Positions 1 through 6,195 of a stretch of 6,476 nucleotides of DNA are shown here, one piece after another. The position numbers and the translations under genes are program-made. The notes beneath the pieces are model-generated. The model did no database searches. It saw only the letters and a list, made by a program, of their open reading frames with translations, and was not told the origin of the DNA. Position 1 is the stretch's first letter. Every line of letters begins with the position of its first letter. Origin of the DNA: Pseudomonadota bacterium (GTDB taxonomy: Bacteria > Pseudomonadota > Alphaproteobacteria > Rhodobacterales > Rhodobacteraceae); contig JACZTQ010000186.1 in NCBI GenBank assembly GCA_022573605.1, forward strand, positions 1 to 6,476, in the 5' to 3' direction.

Positions 1-321
1 GCCGAGTTCCAGGTCCGGGGCGCGCGCCGCCCGGGCCGGGTCGGGGTCTGGGTCGCGCGCCCCGCCAAGCCGCCCCTGCCCGACGGCGGCCCGGCCGAGG
101 ACAAGATCGCCGCCATCGGCGTGCGCCTGCGCCGCTGGGTCAGTTTTCACGGGGTCTCGATCAATGTCGATCCCGATCTGAGCCATTACGCCGGGATCGT
201 GCCCTGCGGCATCGCCGGGCACGGGGTGACCAGCCTGGCCGATCTCGGCTTGCCGGTGACCATGGCCGATCTGGACCTGGCCCTGCGGGGCAGGTTCGAG
301 GCGACATTGGGCGCGCTCTGA
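1..321 (+). CDS. lipB: Octanoyltransferase LipB, C-terminal part (5' end outside window)
   Basis: LipB moves the octanoyl group from octanoyl-acyl carrier protein to lipoyl-domain lysines of the 2-oxoacid dehydrogenases and the glycine cleavage H protein. It is the first step of de novo lipoate synthesis in the cytoplasm. The visible 106 residues read in frame from base 1 to a TGA at 319-321. They hold the family's C-terminal half: the EDKIAAIG segment with the catalytic Lys (K35 of the fragment), the RRWVSFHG and INVDPDL motifs, and IVPCGIAG with the catalytic Cys (C69). The Lys-to-Cys spacing of 34 equals that of E. coli LipB (K135/C169), so the active site is intact. Roughly the first 100 residues are missing only because the window starts inside the gene. 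The next gene, ctaD, is 192 bases downstream and need not be co-transcribed. The family assignment is firm. Confidence 0.94.
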   Translation, partial: AEFQVRGARRPGRVGVWVARPAKPPLPDGGPAEDKIAAIGVRLRRWVSFHGVSINVDPDLSHYAGIVPCGIAGHGVTSLADLGLPVTMADLDLALRGRFEATLGAL

Positions 322-352
322 GCGCGGGGTTGCAACAGGTTGTCCCCCCGGT

Positions 353-385
353 CCGGGCAAGGCGGCGTTCCGGCGCCAGGCCCGG
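353..385 (+). terminator. Weak hairpin after lipB, possible terminator
   Basis: In the 192-base lipB-ctaD gap, CCGGGC (353-358) pairs with GCCCGG (380-385). An inner GGCG/CGCC stem (361-364 with 374-377) lies inside, with a two-by-two internal loop between the stems. It sits 31 bases after the lipB stop, where a terminator could lie, but no T-run follows it. In DNA this GC-rich such stems arise by chance, so this is only a possibility. Confidence 0.22.
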
Positions 386-416
386 CGGAATAACCGGGTT
401 CTCTCGAACTGCCCGC

Positions 417-445
417 TTGCCGTCGCCTGGCCTGCGGGCTAAACC
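417..445 (+). promoter_or_regulatory. ctaD: Possible sigma70-type promoter for ctaD (weak)
   Basis: TTGCCG (417-422) lies 17 bases before TAAACC (440-445), giving a -35-like and a poor -10-like box about 70 bases upstream of the ctaD start. The -10 matches only three of six consensus positions. Alphaproteobacterial -10 boxes are often degenerate, and the 192-base gap suggests ctaD has its own promoter. This particular placement is inference. Confidence 0.18.
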
Positions 446-513
446 ACGTGACCGATTGTCGATAGCGCCGGTTTCCGTGGCGCCGGACACGAGAACAAGA
501 CGGGAGAAAGCGA

Positions 514-2154
514 ATGGCCGACGCGGCGGTCCACGGCGATGACCCCGGGTATCCGGGGTTCTTCACCCGGTGGTTCTGCTCGACCAACCACAAGGACATC
601 GGCATCCTCTACATCCTGACGGCCTTTGGCGTCGGCTGTCTCTCGATCGCCTTCACCATGTACATGCGCCTCGAGTTGATGGAGCCGGGGGTCCAGTACA
701 TGACCATGGCGGACGGCTCGCCGAACGGCCACATGTGGAACGTGCTGGTCACCGGGCACGGCATCACGATGATGTTCTTCGTCATCATCCCGGCGATGTT
801 CGGCGGTTTCGGCAACTATTTCATGCCCTTGCACATCGGCGCGCCGGACATGGCGTTCCCGCGGCTGAACAACCTCAGCTACTGGCTGTATGTCGCCGGC
901 TCCACGCTCGCGGTGCTGGCGCTGGTCACCCCGGGCGGCAACGGCCAGTACGGCACCGGGGTGGGCTGGGTGCTCTACGCGCCGCTCTCGACCACCGAGT
1001 CGGGCATGTCGATGGATTTCGCCATCTTCGCCGTGCATCTCTCGGGCGCCTCGTCGATCCTCGGCGCCATCAACATGATCACCACCTTCCTGAACATGCG
1101 CGCGCCGGGCATGACCCTGCTCAAGGTGCCGCTGTTCCCGTGGGCGATCTTCTGCACCGCGTGGATGATCCTGCTGTCGCTGCCGGTGCTGGCCGGCGCC
1201 ATCACCATGCTGCTGACCGACCGCAACTTCGGCACCGCCTTCTTCGATCCGGCGGGCGGCGGCGACCCGGTGCTCTACCAGCATATCCTGTGGTTCTTCG
1301 GCCACCCGGAGGTCTACATGATCATCATGCCTGGTTTCGGCGTGATCAGTCACGTGATCTCGACCTTCTCGAAAAAGCCGATCTTCGGCTATACCGGCAT
1401 GGTCTTCGCCATGGTCGGCATCAGCGCGCTGGGTTTCGTGGTCTGGGCCCACCACATGTACACCGTCGGCATGTCGAAGAACGCGCAGGCCTATTTCATG
1501 ATGGCCACCCTGGTGATCGCGGTGCCGACGGGGATCAAGATCTTCTCCTGGATCGCCACCATGTGGGGCGGCTCGATCGAGTTCAAGACGCCGATGCTGT
1601 GGGCTTTCGGCTTCCTGTTCCTGTTCACCGTGGGCGGCGTGACCGGCATCGTGCTCAGCCAGGCCGGGGTCGATCGGGCCTATCACGACACCTACTACGT
1701 GGTGGCGCACTTCCACTACGTGATGAGTCTGGGCGCGGTGTTCACTATCTTCGCCGCGGTCTATTACTGGATGGGCAAGATGACCGGGCGGCAATACCCG
1801 GAGGTCTGGGGCAAGGTCCACTTCTGGATGATGTTCATCGGCGCCAACCTGACCTTCTTCCCGCAGCATTTCCTCGGGCGCCAGGGCATGCCGCGGCGCT
1901 ATATCGACTACCCGGAGGCGTTCGCCTACTGGAACGAGATCTCGTCCTACGGGGCCTTCCTGTCGGGCGCGAGCTTCCTGCTGTTCATCGGCATCGTGGT
2001 CTACACGCTGCGGGCCGGCAAGAAGATCGAGAACGGGAACTACTGGGGCGACGAGATCGGCACCCTGGAATGGACCCTGCCGAACCCGCCGCCGACCCAT
2101 ACCTTCGAGGAGTTGCCGACCCGCGAGATGTGGGACAAGCAGCCCTCGCACTAG
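514..2154 (+). CDS. ctaD: Cytochrome c oxidase subunit I, aa3 type (A1 family)
   Basis: Catalytic subunit of the membrane-bound aa3 oxidase: it reduces O2 to water with electrons from cytochrome c and pumps protons. The 546-residue length suits a 12-helix subunit I. Residues match Rhodobacter sphaeroides numbering with a constant offset of 20. Heme a ligands are H82 and H401, and the heme a3 ligand is H399. CuB ligands are H264, H313 and H314, with the Tyr partner Y268. D-pathway residues are D112, N101, N119 and E266 in GHPEVY, which defines the A1 type. K-pathway residues are T339 and K342. H391 and D392 are at the Mg/Mn site, and R461-R462 are near the heme propionates. The N-terminus is 20 residues shorter than in R. 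sphaeroides. The start is supported by GGGAG (502-506) seven bases before ATG. Subunits II and III and the assembly genes (ctaC, ctaB, ctaG, ctaE) are absent here, so ctaD is a solo gene, as known in Rhodobacter and Paracoccus. Confidence 0.98.
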   Translation: MADAAVHGDDPGYPGFFTRWFCSTNHKDIGILYILTAFGVGCLSIAFTMYMRLELMEPGVQYMTMADGSPNGHMWNVLVTGHGITMMFFVIIPAMFGGFGNYFMPLHIGAPDMAFPRLNNLSYWLYVAGSTLAVLALVTPGGNGQYGTGVGWVLYAPLSTTESGMSMDFAIFAVHLSGASSILGAINMITTFLNMRAPGMTLLKVPLFPWAIFCTAWMILLSLPVLAGAITMLLTDRNFGTAFFDPAGGGDPVLYQHILWFFGHPEVYMIIMPGFGVISHVISTFSKKPIFGYTGMVFAMVGISALGFVVWAHHMYTVGMSKNAQAYFMMATLVIAVPTGIKIFSWIATMWGGSIEFKTPMLWAFGFLFLFTVGGVTGIVLSQAGVDRAYHDTYYVVAHFHYVMSLGAVFTIFAAVYYWMGKMTGRQYPEVWGKVHFWMMFIGANLTFFPQHFLGRQGMPRRYIDYPEAFAYWNEISSYGAFLSGASFLLFIGIVVYTLRAGKKIENGNYWGDEIGTLEWTLPNPPPTHTFEELPTREMWDKQPSH

Positions 2155-2155
2155 G

Positions 2156-2199
2156 GCGATTTCTAGCCGAATGGGGGCATTCGGAGACTCGGAAATCGC
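2156..2199 (+). terminator. Nested stem-loop just after ctaD, probable 3' end structure
   Basis: Immediately after the ctaD stop, CCGAATG (2167-2173) and CATTCGG (2178-2184) form a perfect 7-bp stem with a GGGG loop. This is enclosed by a second perfect 7-bp pairing, GCGATTT (2156-2162) with AAATCGC (2193-2199). Two nested perfect arms two bases after a stop codon suggest a terminator or an mRNA 3'-stabilising structure for ctaD. No T-run follows, so it is not a textbook intrinsic terminator. Confidence 0.4.
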
Positions 2200-2218
2200 G
2201 GCAAATCAAAGGCGCCGC

Positions 2219-2299
2219 ATGGCCGGAACGCCGAGATCGGCGGCCGGGGGGCGACCCCCGGCCGTTTCCACGTCGCGCGACCGGGGGAGGCGAACATGA
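2219..2299 (+). CDS. Possible 26-codon upstream ORF (leader peptide) of mgtE
   Basis: An ATG at 2219, preceded six bases upstream by AAAGG (2208-2212), opens a 26-codon frame. It ends at TGA 2297-2299, overlapping the mgtE ATG (2296-2298) as ATGA, the usual arrangement for translational coupling. The peptide would be rich in Gly, Pro, Arg and Ser/Thr, with a Pro-Pro pair at residues 13-14 and no recognisable domain. The 10-bp hairpin at 2241-2264 lies inside it. Known Mg2+ transporter leaders (mgtL and the mgtC-leader ORFs of Salmonella) use short, proline-containing ORFs, but those control unrelated transporter families. A chance ORF is quite likely in high-GC DNA, and the resemblance is only suggestive. 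Confidence 0.17.
   Translation: MAGTPRSAAGGRPPAVSTSRDRGRRT
2241..2264 (+). promoter_or_regulatory. mgtE: Strong GNRA-loop hairpin in the mgtE leader
   Basis: CGGCCGGGGG (2241-2250) pairs perfectly with CCCCCGGCCG (2255-2264) over 10 all-G/C base pairs. The GCGA tetraloop fits the stable GNRA class. TTT follows at 2265-2267, and the mgtE Shine-Dalgarno begins 18 bases after the stem. It could be a terminator for read-through from ctaD, an attenuator, or a leader structure controlling mgtE translation. The stem itself is certain from the sequence; its role is inferred. It does not resemble the M-box Mg2+ riboswitch, and the leader is short for one. Confidence 0.45.
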
Positions 2300-3684
2300 C
2301 CGAGCCGTTAGCCATCGAGACCGAGGCGGACGCGCGCGAGGACGAATACGCGCTCGACCCGGAGCTTGTCGCGGCGGTGATGGAATCGGTCGACGTGGCC
2401 GACCGGGTCGGCGTTCTGGCGCTGATCGCGGAGCTCCATGTCGCCGACCTCGCCGACCTGACCGAACAGATCGATTCCGGGCACCGGCGGCGCTTTATCG
2501 AGCTGGTCTGGGCCGATATCGACCACGAGCTGCTGGTCGAGCTCGAGGAGGGCGTGCGCGACGAGATCCTCGCCTTCCTGGCGCCGGAGAAGCTGGCCGA
2601 GGCGGTCAGGGAGCTCGAATCCGACGATGTGGTCTACCTGCTCGAGGACCTCGACGAGGCGGCCCGGAGCAAGGCCCTCGAGTCGCTGGAGCCCGCCGAC
2701 CGCGCCGCGGTCACCAAGTCGCTGGCCTATCCCGAAGACAGCGCCGGGCGCCTGATGCAGAGCGAGGTGGTCAAGGCGCCGCCGTTCTGGACCGTGGGCC
2801 AGATGATCGATCACCTGCGCGCCGCGGACGATCTGCCGGAGGACTTCCACGACATCATCATCGTCGATCCGGCGGCAAGGCCGGTCGGCACGGTTGCCCT
2901 CGGCGTGCTGCTCGGCGCGCGGCGCCCGGTGACGCTGGAAAGCCTGATGGCGGACCAATTCCGCACCCTCCACGTCGAGGAGCCGGAAGCGGACGTGGCC
3001 TATGCCTTCAACCAGTATCACCTGGTCTCGGCCCCGGTGGTCGATGACAGCGGCCGCCTGGTCGGCATCATCACCATCGACGACGCCATGGAGGTGCTCG
3101 AGGACGAGGCCGAGGAGGACATCATGCGCCTCGGCGGGGTCGGCGACGAGGAGATTTCGCATAAAGTGTGGGCCATCACCCGGCGGCGCTTCCCCTGGCT
3201 GGCGGCCAACCTGGTGACCGCGATCATGGCCTCCCTGGTGATCGCCATCTTCGACGAGACGATCAGCAGCTACGTGGCGCTGGCGGTGCTGATGCCGATC
3301 GTCGCCTCGATGGGCGGCAACGCCGGGACCCAGACCCTGACCGTGGCGGTGCGCGCCCTGGCGACCCGCGACCTGACCGCGACCAACGCGATGCGGGTGG
3401 TGGCGCGCGAGACCATGGTGGGGCTGGCCAACGGGTGCGCCTTTGCGGTGATCATCGGGGCGGTGGTCTGGGGCTGGTATGGCAGCGCGGCGCTGGGCGG
3501 GGTGATCGCGGCGGCGATGGTGGTCAACCTGCTGGTCGCCGGGATGGCGGGGATACTGGTGCCGATCGGCCTCGACAAGCTGGGCGCCGACCCGGCGCTG
3601 GCCTCGGGCACCTTCGTCACCACGGTGACCGATATCGTGGGGTTTTTCGTGTTTCTGGGGCTGGCGGCGGCGGTGTTGCTGTAG
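2296..3684 (+). CDS. mgtE: Mg2+ channel/transporter MgtE
   Basis: Inner-membrane Mg2+-selective channel of the MgtE/SLC41 family, gated by cytoplasmic Mg2+. The 462 residues show the full family order. An acidic MgtE N domain of alpha-helical repeats covers roughly residues 25-140. The linker motif YPEDSAGRLM is at 145-154. Two CBS domains span about 155-270, the second containing SAPVVDDSGRLVGIITIDD. A C-terminal pore domain of about five membrane segments (roughly 300-462) follows. Within the pore, SMGGNAGTQ (338-346) is the signature, and the TVTDIVGF stretch (443-450) places D446 where Thermus MgtE has its selectivity Asp (D432). ATG is preceded by GGGGGAGG (2283-2290), a strong ribosome-binding site. 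The TAG stop is provided by the left end of the inverted repeat at 3681-3750, but the C-terminus has the usual family length, so the protein is not truncated. The structured 141-base leader suggests post-transcriptional control. Confidence 0.97.
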   Translation: MTEPLAIETEADAREDEYALDPELVAAVMESVDVADRVGVLALIAELHVADLADLTEQIDSGHRRRFIELVWADIDHELLVELEEGVRDEILAFLAPEKLAEAVRELESDDVVYLLEDLDEAARSKALESLEPADRAAVTKSLAYPEDSAGRLMQSEVVKAPPFWTVGQMIDHLRAADDLPEDFHDIIIVDPAARPVGTVALGVLLGARRPVTLESLMADQFRTLHVEEPEADVAYAFNQYHLVSAPVVDDSGRLVGIITIDDAMEVLEDEAEEDIMRLGGVGDEEISHKVWAITRRRFPWLAANLVTAIMASLVIAIFDETISSYVALAVLMPIVASMGGNAGTQTLTVAVRALATRDLTATNAMRVVARETMVGLANGCAFAVIIGAVVWGWYGSAALGGVIAAAMVVNLLVAGMAGILVPIGLDKLGADPALASGTFVTTVTDIVGFFVFLGLAAAVLL

Positions 3685-3750
3685 GGTGCGCATTTTGCGC
3701 ACCGTTCGAGACGGTTGGACGGCGGACGGTGCGCAGAATGCGCACCCTAC
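3681..3750. repeat. Paired inverted repeat, REP/BIME- or MITE-like
   Basis: Two 25-base arms (3681-3705 and 3726-3750) are inverted copies of each other with a single mismatch, separated by 20 bases. Each arm is itself a hairpin: GGTGCGCA/TGCGCACC around a three-base loop (TTT at 3693-3695, GAA at 3736-3738). The outer ends read GTAGGG and CCCTAC. The 20-base spacer also lets ACCGT (3701-3705) pair with ACGGT (3711-3715). A palindromic unit present twice in inverted orientation is the architecture of REP pairs (BIMEs) and short non-autonomous elements. I recall GTAGGGTGCGC-type palindromes as dispersed repeats in other proteobacteria, but I cannot test the copy number here. The element overlaps the last bases of mgtE and may act as its 3' end structure. 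No target-site duplication was identified. Confidence 0.8.
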
Positions 3751-3819
3751 GTTTGCCGAATGGCTTGATTTCCTTGGCCTCAATGGGTCCATTGCAGGGG
3801 CAACCTCCGGAGACCGCTC

Positions 3820-4734
3820 ATGCCCGCCTTGCCCAAATCGATCGACCAGACCCAGACCCTGCTGGGCCGCACCGGCTATCTCTGCGGCCGGGGGCTGGCG
3901 ACGGTGGTGTTCCTCAGCCTCAAGCTGGGCAAGCCGCTGTTTCTGGAGGGCGAGGCCGGGGTCGGCAAGACCGAGATCGCCAAGGCGCTGGCCGAGGCGC
4001 TGGGGCGGCGCCTGATCCGGCTGCAATGCTACGAGGGGCTGGACGCGGCGCAGGCGGTCTATGACTGGAACTACCCGGCCCAGATGATCGAGATCCGGCT
4101 GGCCGAGGCCGGGGGCGGGGCGGATCGCGAGCATCTGGCCGCGGAGTTGTTCTCGGAGCGGTTCCTGACCCGGCGCCCGCTGCTGGAAGCGATGGAGCCG
4201 CAGCCCGGCGGCCCGCCGGTGCTGCTGATCGACGAGATCGATCGCGCCGACGAGCCCTTCGAGGCCTTCCTGCTCGAGGCGCTGAGCGATTTCCAGGTGA
4301 CGGTGCCGGAGCTGGGCACGATCAAGGCCGAGGAGCCGCCGATCGTCGTCATCACCTCGAACCGCACCCGCGAGATCCACGATGCGCTGAAGCGGCGCTG
4401 CCTATATCACTGGGTCGATTACCCGGATGCCGAGCGCGAGCTGGCGATCCTGGAGGCCCGCGCGCCGGAGGCCGGCCGGAAGCTGTCGGAGGAGGTGGTG
4501 GCGTTCGTCCAGCGGCTGCGCACCGAGGACCTGTTCAAGCGCCCGGGGGTCTCCGAGACCATCGACTGGGCCAAGTGCCTGGTGGCGCTGGATGCGTTGA
4601 CGCTCGATCCGCAGACGGTGTCCGACACCCTGGGGGCGCTGTTGAAGTACCAGGACGATATCGCCCGATTCCAGGGCTCGCAGGCCAAGCGGGTGCTGGA
4701 CGAAGTCAAGCAGGCGATGGCCGGGGCGGCCTGA
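3820..4734 (+). CDS. coxD: MoxR-family AAA+ ATPase, CoxD-like
   Basis: Cytoplasmic AAA+ ATPase of 304 residues. It shows Walker A GEAGVGKT (44-51), Walker B VLLIDEID (134-141), sensor 1 VITSN (177-181), the arginine region DALKRRC (188-194), and a sensor-2/lid stretch RPGVSETIDWAK (241-252). QCYEGLD (69-75) and YDWNYPAQ (81-88) are typical of the MoxR subgroup near Mo-hydroxylase genes. In Oligotropha, CoxD is a membrane-associated chaperone-like ATPase needed to mature the [CuSMoO2] centre of CO dehydrogenase; relatives serve other molybdenum hydroxylases. ATG is preceded by GGAG (3809-3812) at seven bases. The coxE-like gene overlaps it by one base (TGATG), so the two are co-translated and very likely partners, as MoxR and VWA proteins usually are. 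The family is certain; the Mo-enzyme role is inferred from subgroup and neighbours. CO-dehydrogenase specificity is not shown. Confidence 0.93.
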   Translation: MPALPKSIDQTQTLLGRTGYLCGRGLATVVFLSLKLGKPLFLEGEAGVGKTEIAKALAEALGRRLIRLQCYEGLDAAQAVYDWNYPAQMIEIRLAEAGGGADREHLAAELFSERFLTRRPLLEAMEPQPGGPPVLLIDEIDRADEPFEAFLLEALSDFQVTVPELGTIKAEEPPIVVITSNRTREIHDALKRRCLYHWVDYPDAERELAILEARAPEAGRKLSEEVVAFVQRLRTEDLFKRPGVSETIDWAKCLVALDALTLDPQTVSDTLGALLKYQDDIARFQGSQAKRVLDEVKQAMAGAA

Positions 4735-6005
4735 TGGGCCCCCGGACGGCGATTCCCGAGCATGGCCCCGAAGATGGGCGTCTGGCGGCGAACATCCTGC
4801 ATTTCGCCCGCGCGTTGCGGGCCGCCGGGCTGCCGGCCGGGCCGGGAAGGGTGATCGACGCGGTCAACGCGGTGGCGGTGGGCGGCTTCGAGCGGCGCAG
4901 CGATTTCTACCACACCCTGGCCGCCTGTTTCCTGTCGCGGCCCGAGCAGCGGGTGGTGTTCGACCAGTGTTTCCACATGTTCTGGCGCAATCCGCAGATC
5001 CTGGAAAAGATGCTGAGCCTGATGCTGCCCGAGTTGCGCACCCCGGCCTTCGAGCGCGACAAGAAGGCCGGCGAGGCGCGCGCCGCCGAGGCGCTGACCG
5101 CCGGCATCGAGGCCCCGGCGCCGCGGCGCGAGGCGGCCCCGGACGAGATCGAATTCGACGCCGAGTTGACGTTCTCGGCCCGCGAGACGCTGAAATCGCG
5201 CGATTTCGAGCAGATGACCAGCGCCGAGGCGGCCGAAGCCAGGCGCGCCATCGCCGCCTTGAGGCTGCCGGTGCGTCCGATCGCCTCGCGGCGCACGATG
5301 GTCGCGCCGCGCGGCCCTGTCGCCGACTGGCGCCGCACCATGCGCGCGGCGATGCGCCAGGGCGGGGATGTGCGCGAACTGGCGCGGCGCAAGCGCCGCC
5401 GGCGCTGGCCGGCGCTGGTGGCGCTGCTCGACATCTCCGGCTCGATGGCCGCCTACAGCCGGATGCTGCTGCATTTCCTCCATGCCGCGGCCAATGCGCC
5501 AGTAAGTCATGGCGGCGTCGGCTGGTCGGCGGTGCATGTCTTCACCTTCGGCACCCGGCTGACCAACATCACCCGGCATCTGCGCCGGCGCGACGCCGAC
5601 GAGGCGCTGGCGCGGGCCGGGGCGCAGGCCGGCGACTGGGACGGCGGCACCCGCATCGGTGCTTGTCTGGAGGCCTTCAACAAGCACTGGTCGCGGCGGG
5701 TTCTGGGCCACGGCGCGGTGGTGCTGCTGATCACCGACGGGCTCGACCGCGACGACCCGGACCGGCTGGGGCGCGCCGCCGAGCGGCTGCATCTTTCCTG
5801 CCGCAAGCTGATCTGGCTCAACCCGCTGCTGCGCTGGGACGGTTTCGAGGCCAAGGCGCAAGGGGTCAGGGCGCTGCTGCCCCATGTCGACAGCTTCCGC
5901 GCGGCGCACAGCATCGACAGCCTGGAGGCGCTGGCGCAGGCCCTGAGCCGGGCCGGCGACCAGGGCGAGAAAGCGCGATTGCTGGCGGGGTTGCGGGCGG
6001 GGTGA
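4734..6005 (+). CDS. coxE: VWA-domain protein, CoxE-like
   Basis: Predicted 423-residue partner of the upstream AAA+ ATPase in maturation of a molybdenum hydroxylase. The N-terminal half (about 15-125) is the helical CoxE region, with FARALRAAGLPAGPGRV at 24-40 and a DFYHTL segment at 57-62. A charged linker follows, then a basic run (217-224) directly before the VWA fold. The metal-ion-dependent adhesion site is complete: DISGS (233-237), Thr in GGTRIG (T306), and Asp in ITDG (D335). VFTFGTRLTNITRHLRRRD (269-287) is the core wording of this subgroup. There is no signal peptide or membrane segment, so it should be cytosolic. The ATG at 4734 is chosen because it overlaps the coxD stop; the frame is open further upstream, but that part lies inside coxD. 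A short stretch at residues 255-266 (codons cca gta agt cat) looks less GC-rich and possibly longer than usual for the family; this rests on memory, not an alignment. Confidence 0.92.
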   Translation: MGPRTAIPEHGPEDGRLAANILHFARALRAAGLPAGPGRVIDAVNAVAVGGFERRSDFYHTLAACFLSRPEQRVVFDQCFHMFWRNPQILEKMLSLMLPELRTPAFERDKKAGEARAAEALTAGIEAPAPRREAAPDEIEFDAELTFSARETLKSRDFEQMTSAEAAEARRAIAALRLPVRPIASRRTMVAPRGPVADWRRTMRAAMRQGGDVRELARRKRRRRWPALVALLDISGSMAAYSRMLLHFLHAAANAPVSHGGVGWSAVHVFTFGTRLTNITRHLRRRDADEALARAGAQAGDWDGGTRIGACLEAFNKHWSRRVLGHGAVVLLITDGLDRDDPDRLGRAAERLHLSCRKLIWLNPLLRWDGFEAKAQGVRALLPHVDSFRAAHSIDSLEALAQALSRAGDQGEKARLLAGLRAG

Positions 6006-6045
6006 GGGCCGCGCCCGGCGGCATCGTCACTGCCCTCTCCCCCGA

Positions 6046-6068
6046 CCCCTCTCCCGCAGGGAGAGGGG
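6046..6068. repeat. CCCCTCTCCC/GGGAGAGGGG palindrome between coxE and xdhC
   Basis: A perfect 10-bp inverted repeat (6046-6055 with 6059-6068) encloses a GCA loop. It is preceded by a partial direct copy of its left arm at 6033-6041. It starts 40 bases after the coxE stop. Palindromes of the CCCTCTCCC...GGGAGAGGG type are common dispersed intergenic repeats in proteobacteria. It could act as a terminator-like stem for the coxDE transcript, but no T-run follows. The 190-base gap (6006-6195) shows no convincing gene or promoter otherwise. Confidence 0.6.
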
Positions 6069-6195
6069 GGCGCTAGTGGCGGGGGCGGCGCGCCTTCTGG
6101 AGCGGTTGCGGGCAGGATGAATATGGCTCCCGGACTTGCCAGCCGCGCCGCGCCGCGCCAAGTCTTGGGGAAGCCTGGCCCGAGGGGAGAGACGC

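Noticed and set aside
329..336. GTTGCAAC palindrome after lipB as a regulator site
   Set aside because: This isolated 8-base palindrome has no flanking dyad or repeat, so there is no basis for naming a factor.
445..450. CACGTG palindrome upstream of ctaD as an operator
   Set aside because: A six-base palindrome is expected by chance at this length, and no second site or longer dyad accompanies it.
439..2151. Long minus-strand open frame (about 570 codons) opposite ctaD
   Set aside because: Its product is rich in His, Arg, Asp and Glu with no domain, as expected from the antisense of a GC-biased gene. The + strand frame encodes an unmistakable oxidase subunit I.
2155..2295. M-box Mg2+ riboswitch upstream of mgtE
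   Set aside because: The leader is only 141 bases, part of it occupied by the ctaD 3' hairpin. I cannot recognise the conserved M-box core.
570..3047. 825-codon + strand frame overlapping ctaD and mgtE
   Set aside because: It runs in a different frame through two real genes, and its Arg/Gly/His-rich sequence has no family signature. It is a frame shadow.
3765..3793. Possible promoter TTGATT - 17 bases - TCCATT upstream of coxD
   Set aside because: The -35 matches four of six and the -10 only three of six consensus positions. That is too weak to list as a feature, although coxD probably does have a promoter in or near 3751-3819.
3686..4015. 109-codon frame starting inside the inverted repeat after mgtE
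   Set aside because: Its start lies in the repeat hairpin, and most of it overlaps the start of coxD in another frame. No ribosome site or domain supports it.
2308..4380. Long minus-strand open frame across mgtE and coxD (about 690 codons)
   Set aside because: It crosses two well-identified + strand genes and their spacer, with low-complexity Arg/His/Gln-rich composition. It is an antisense shadow caused by high GC.
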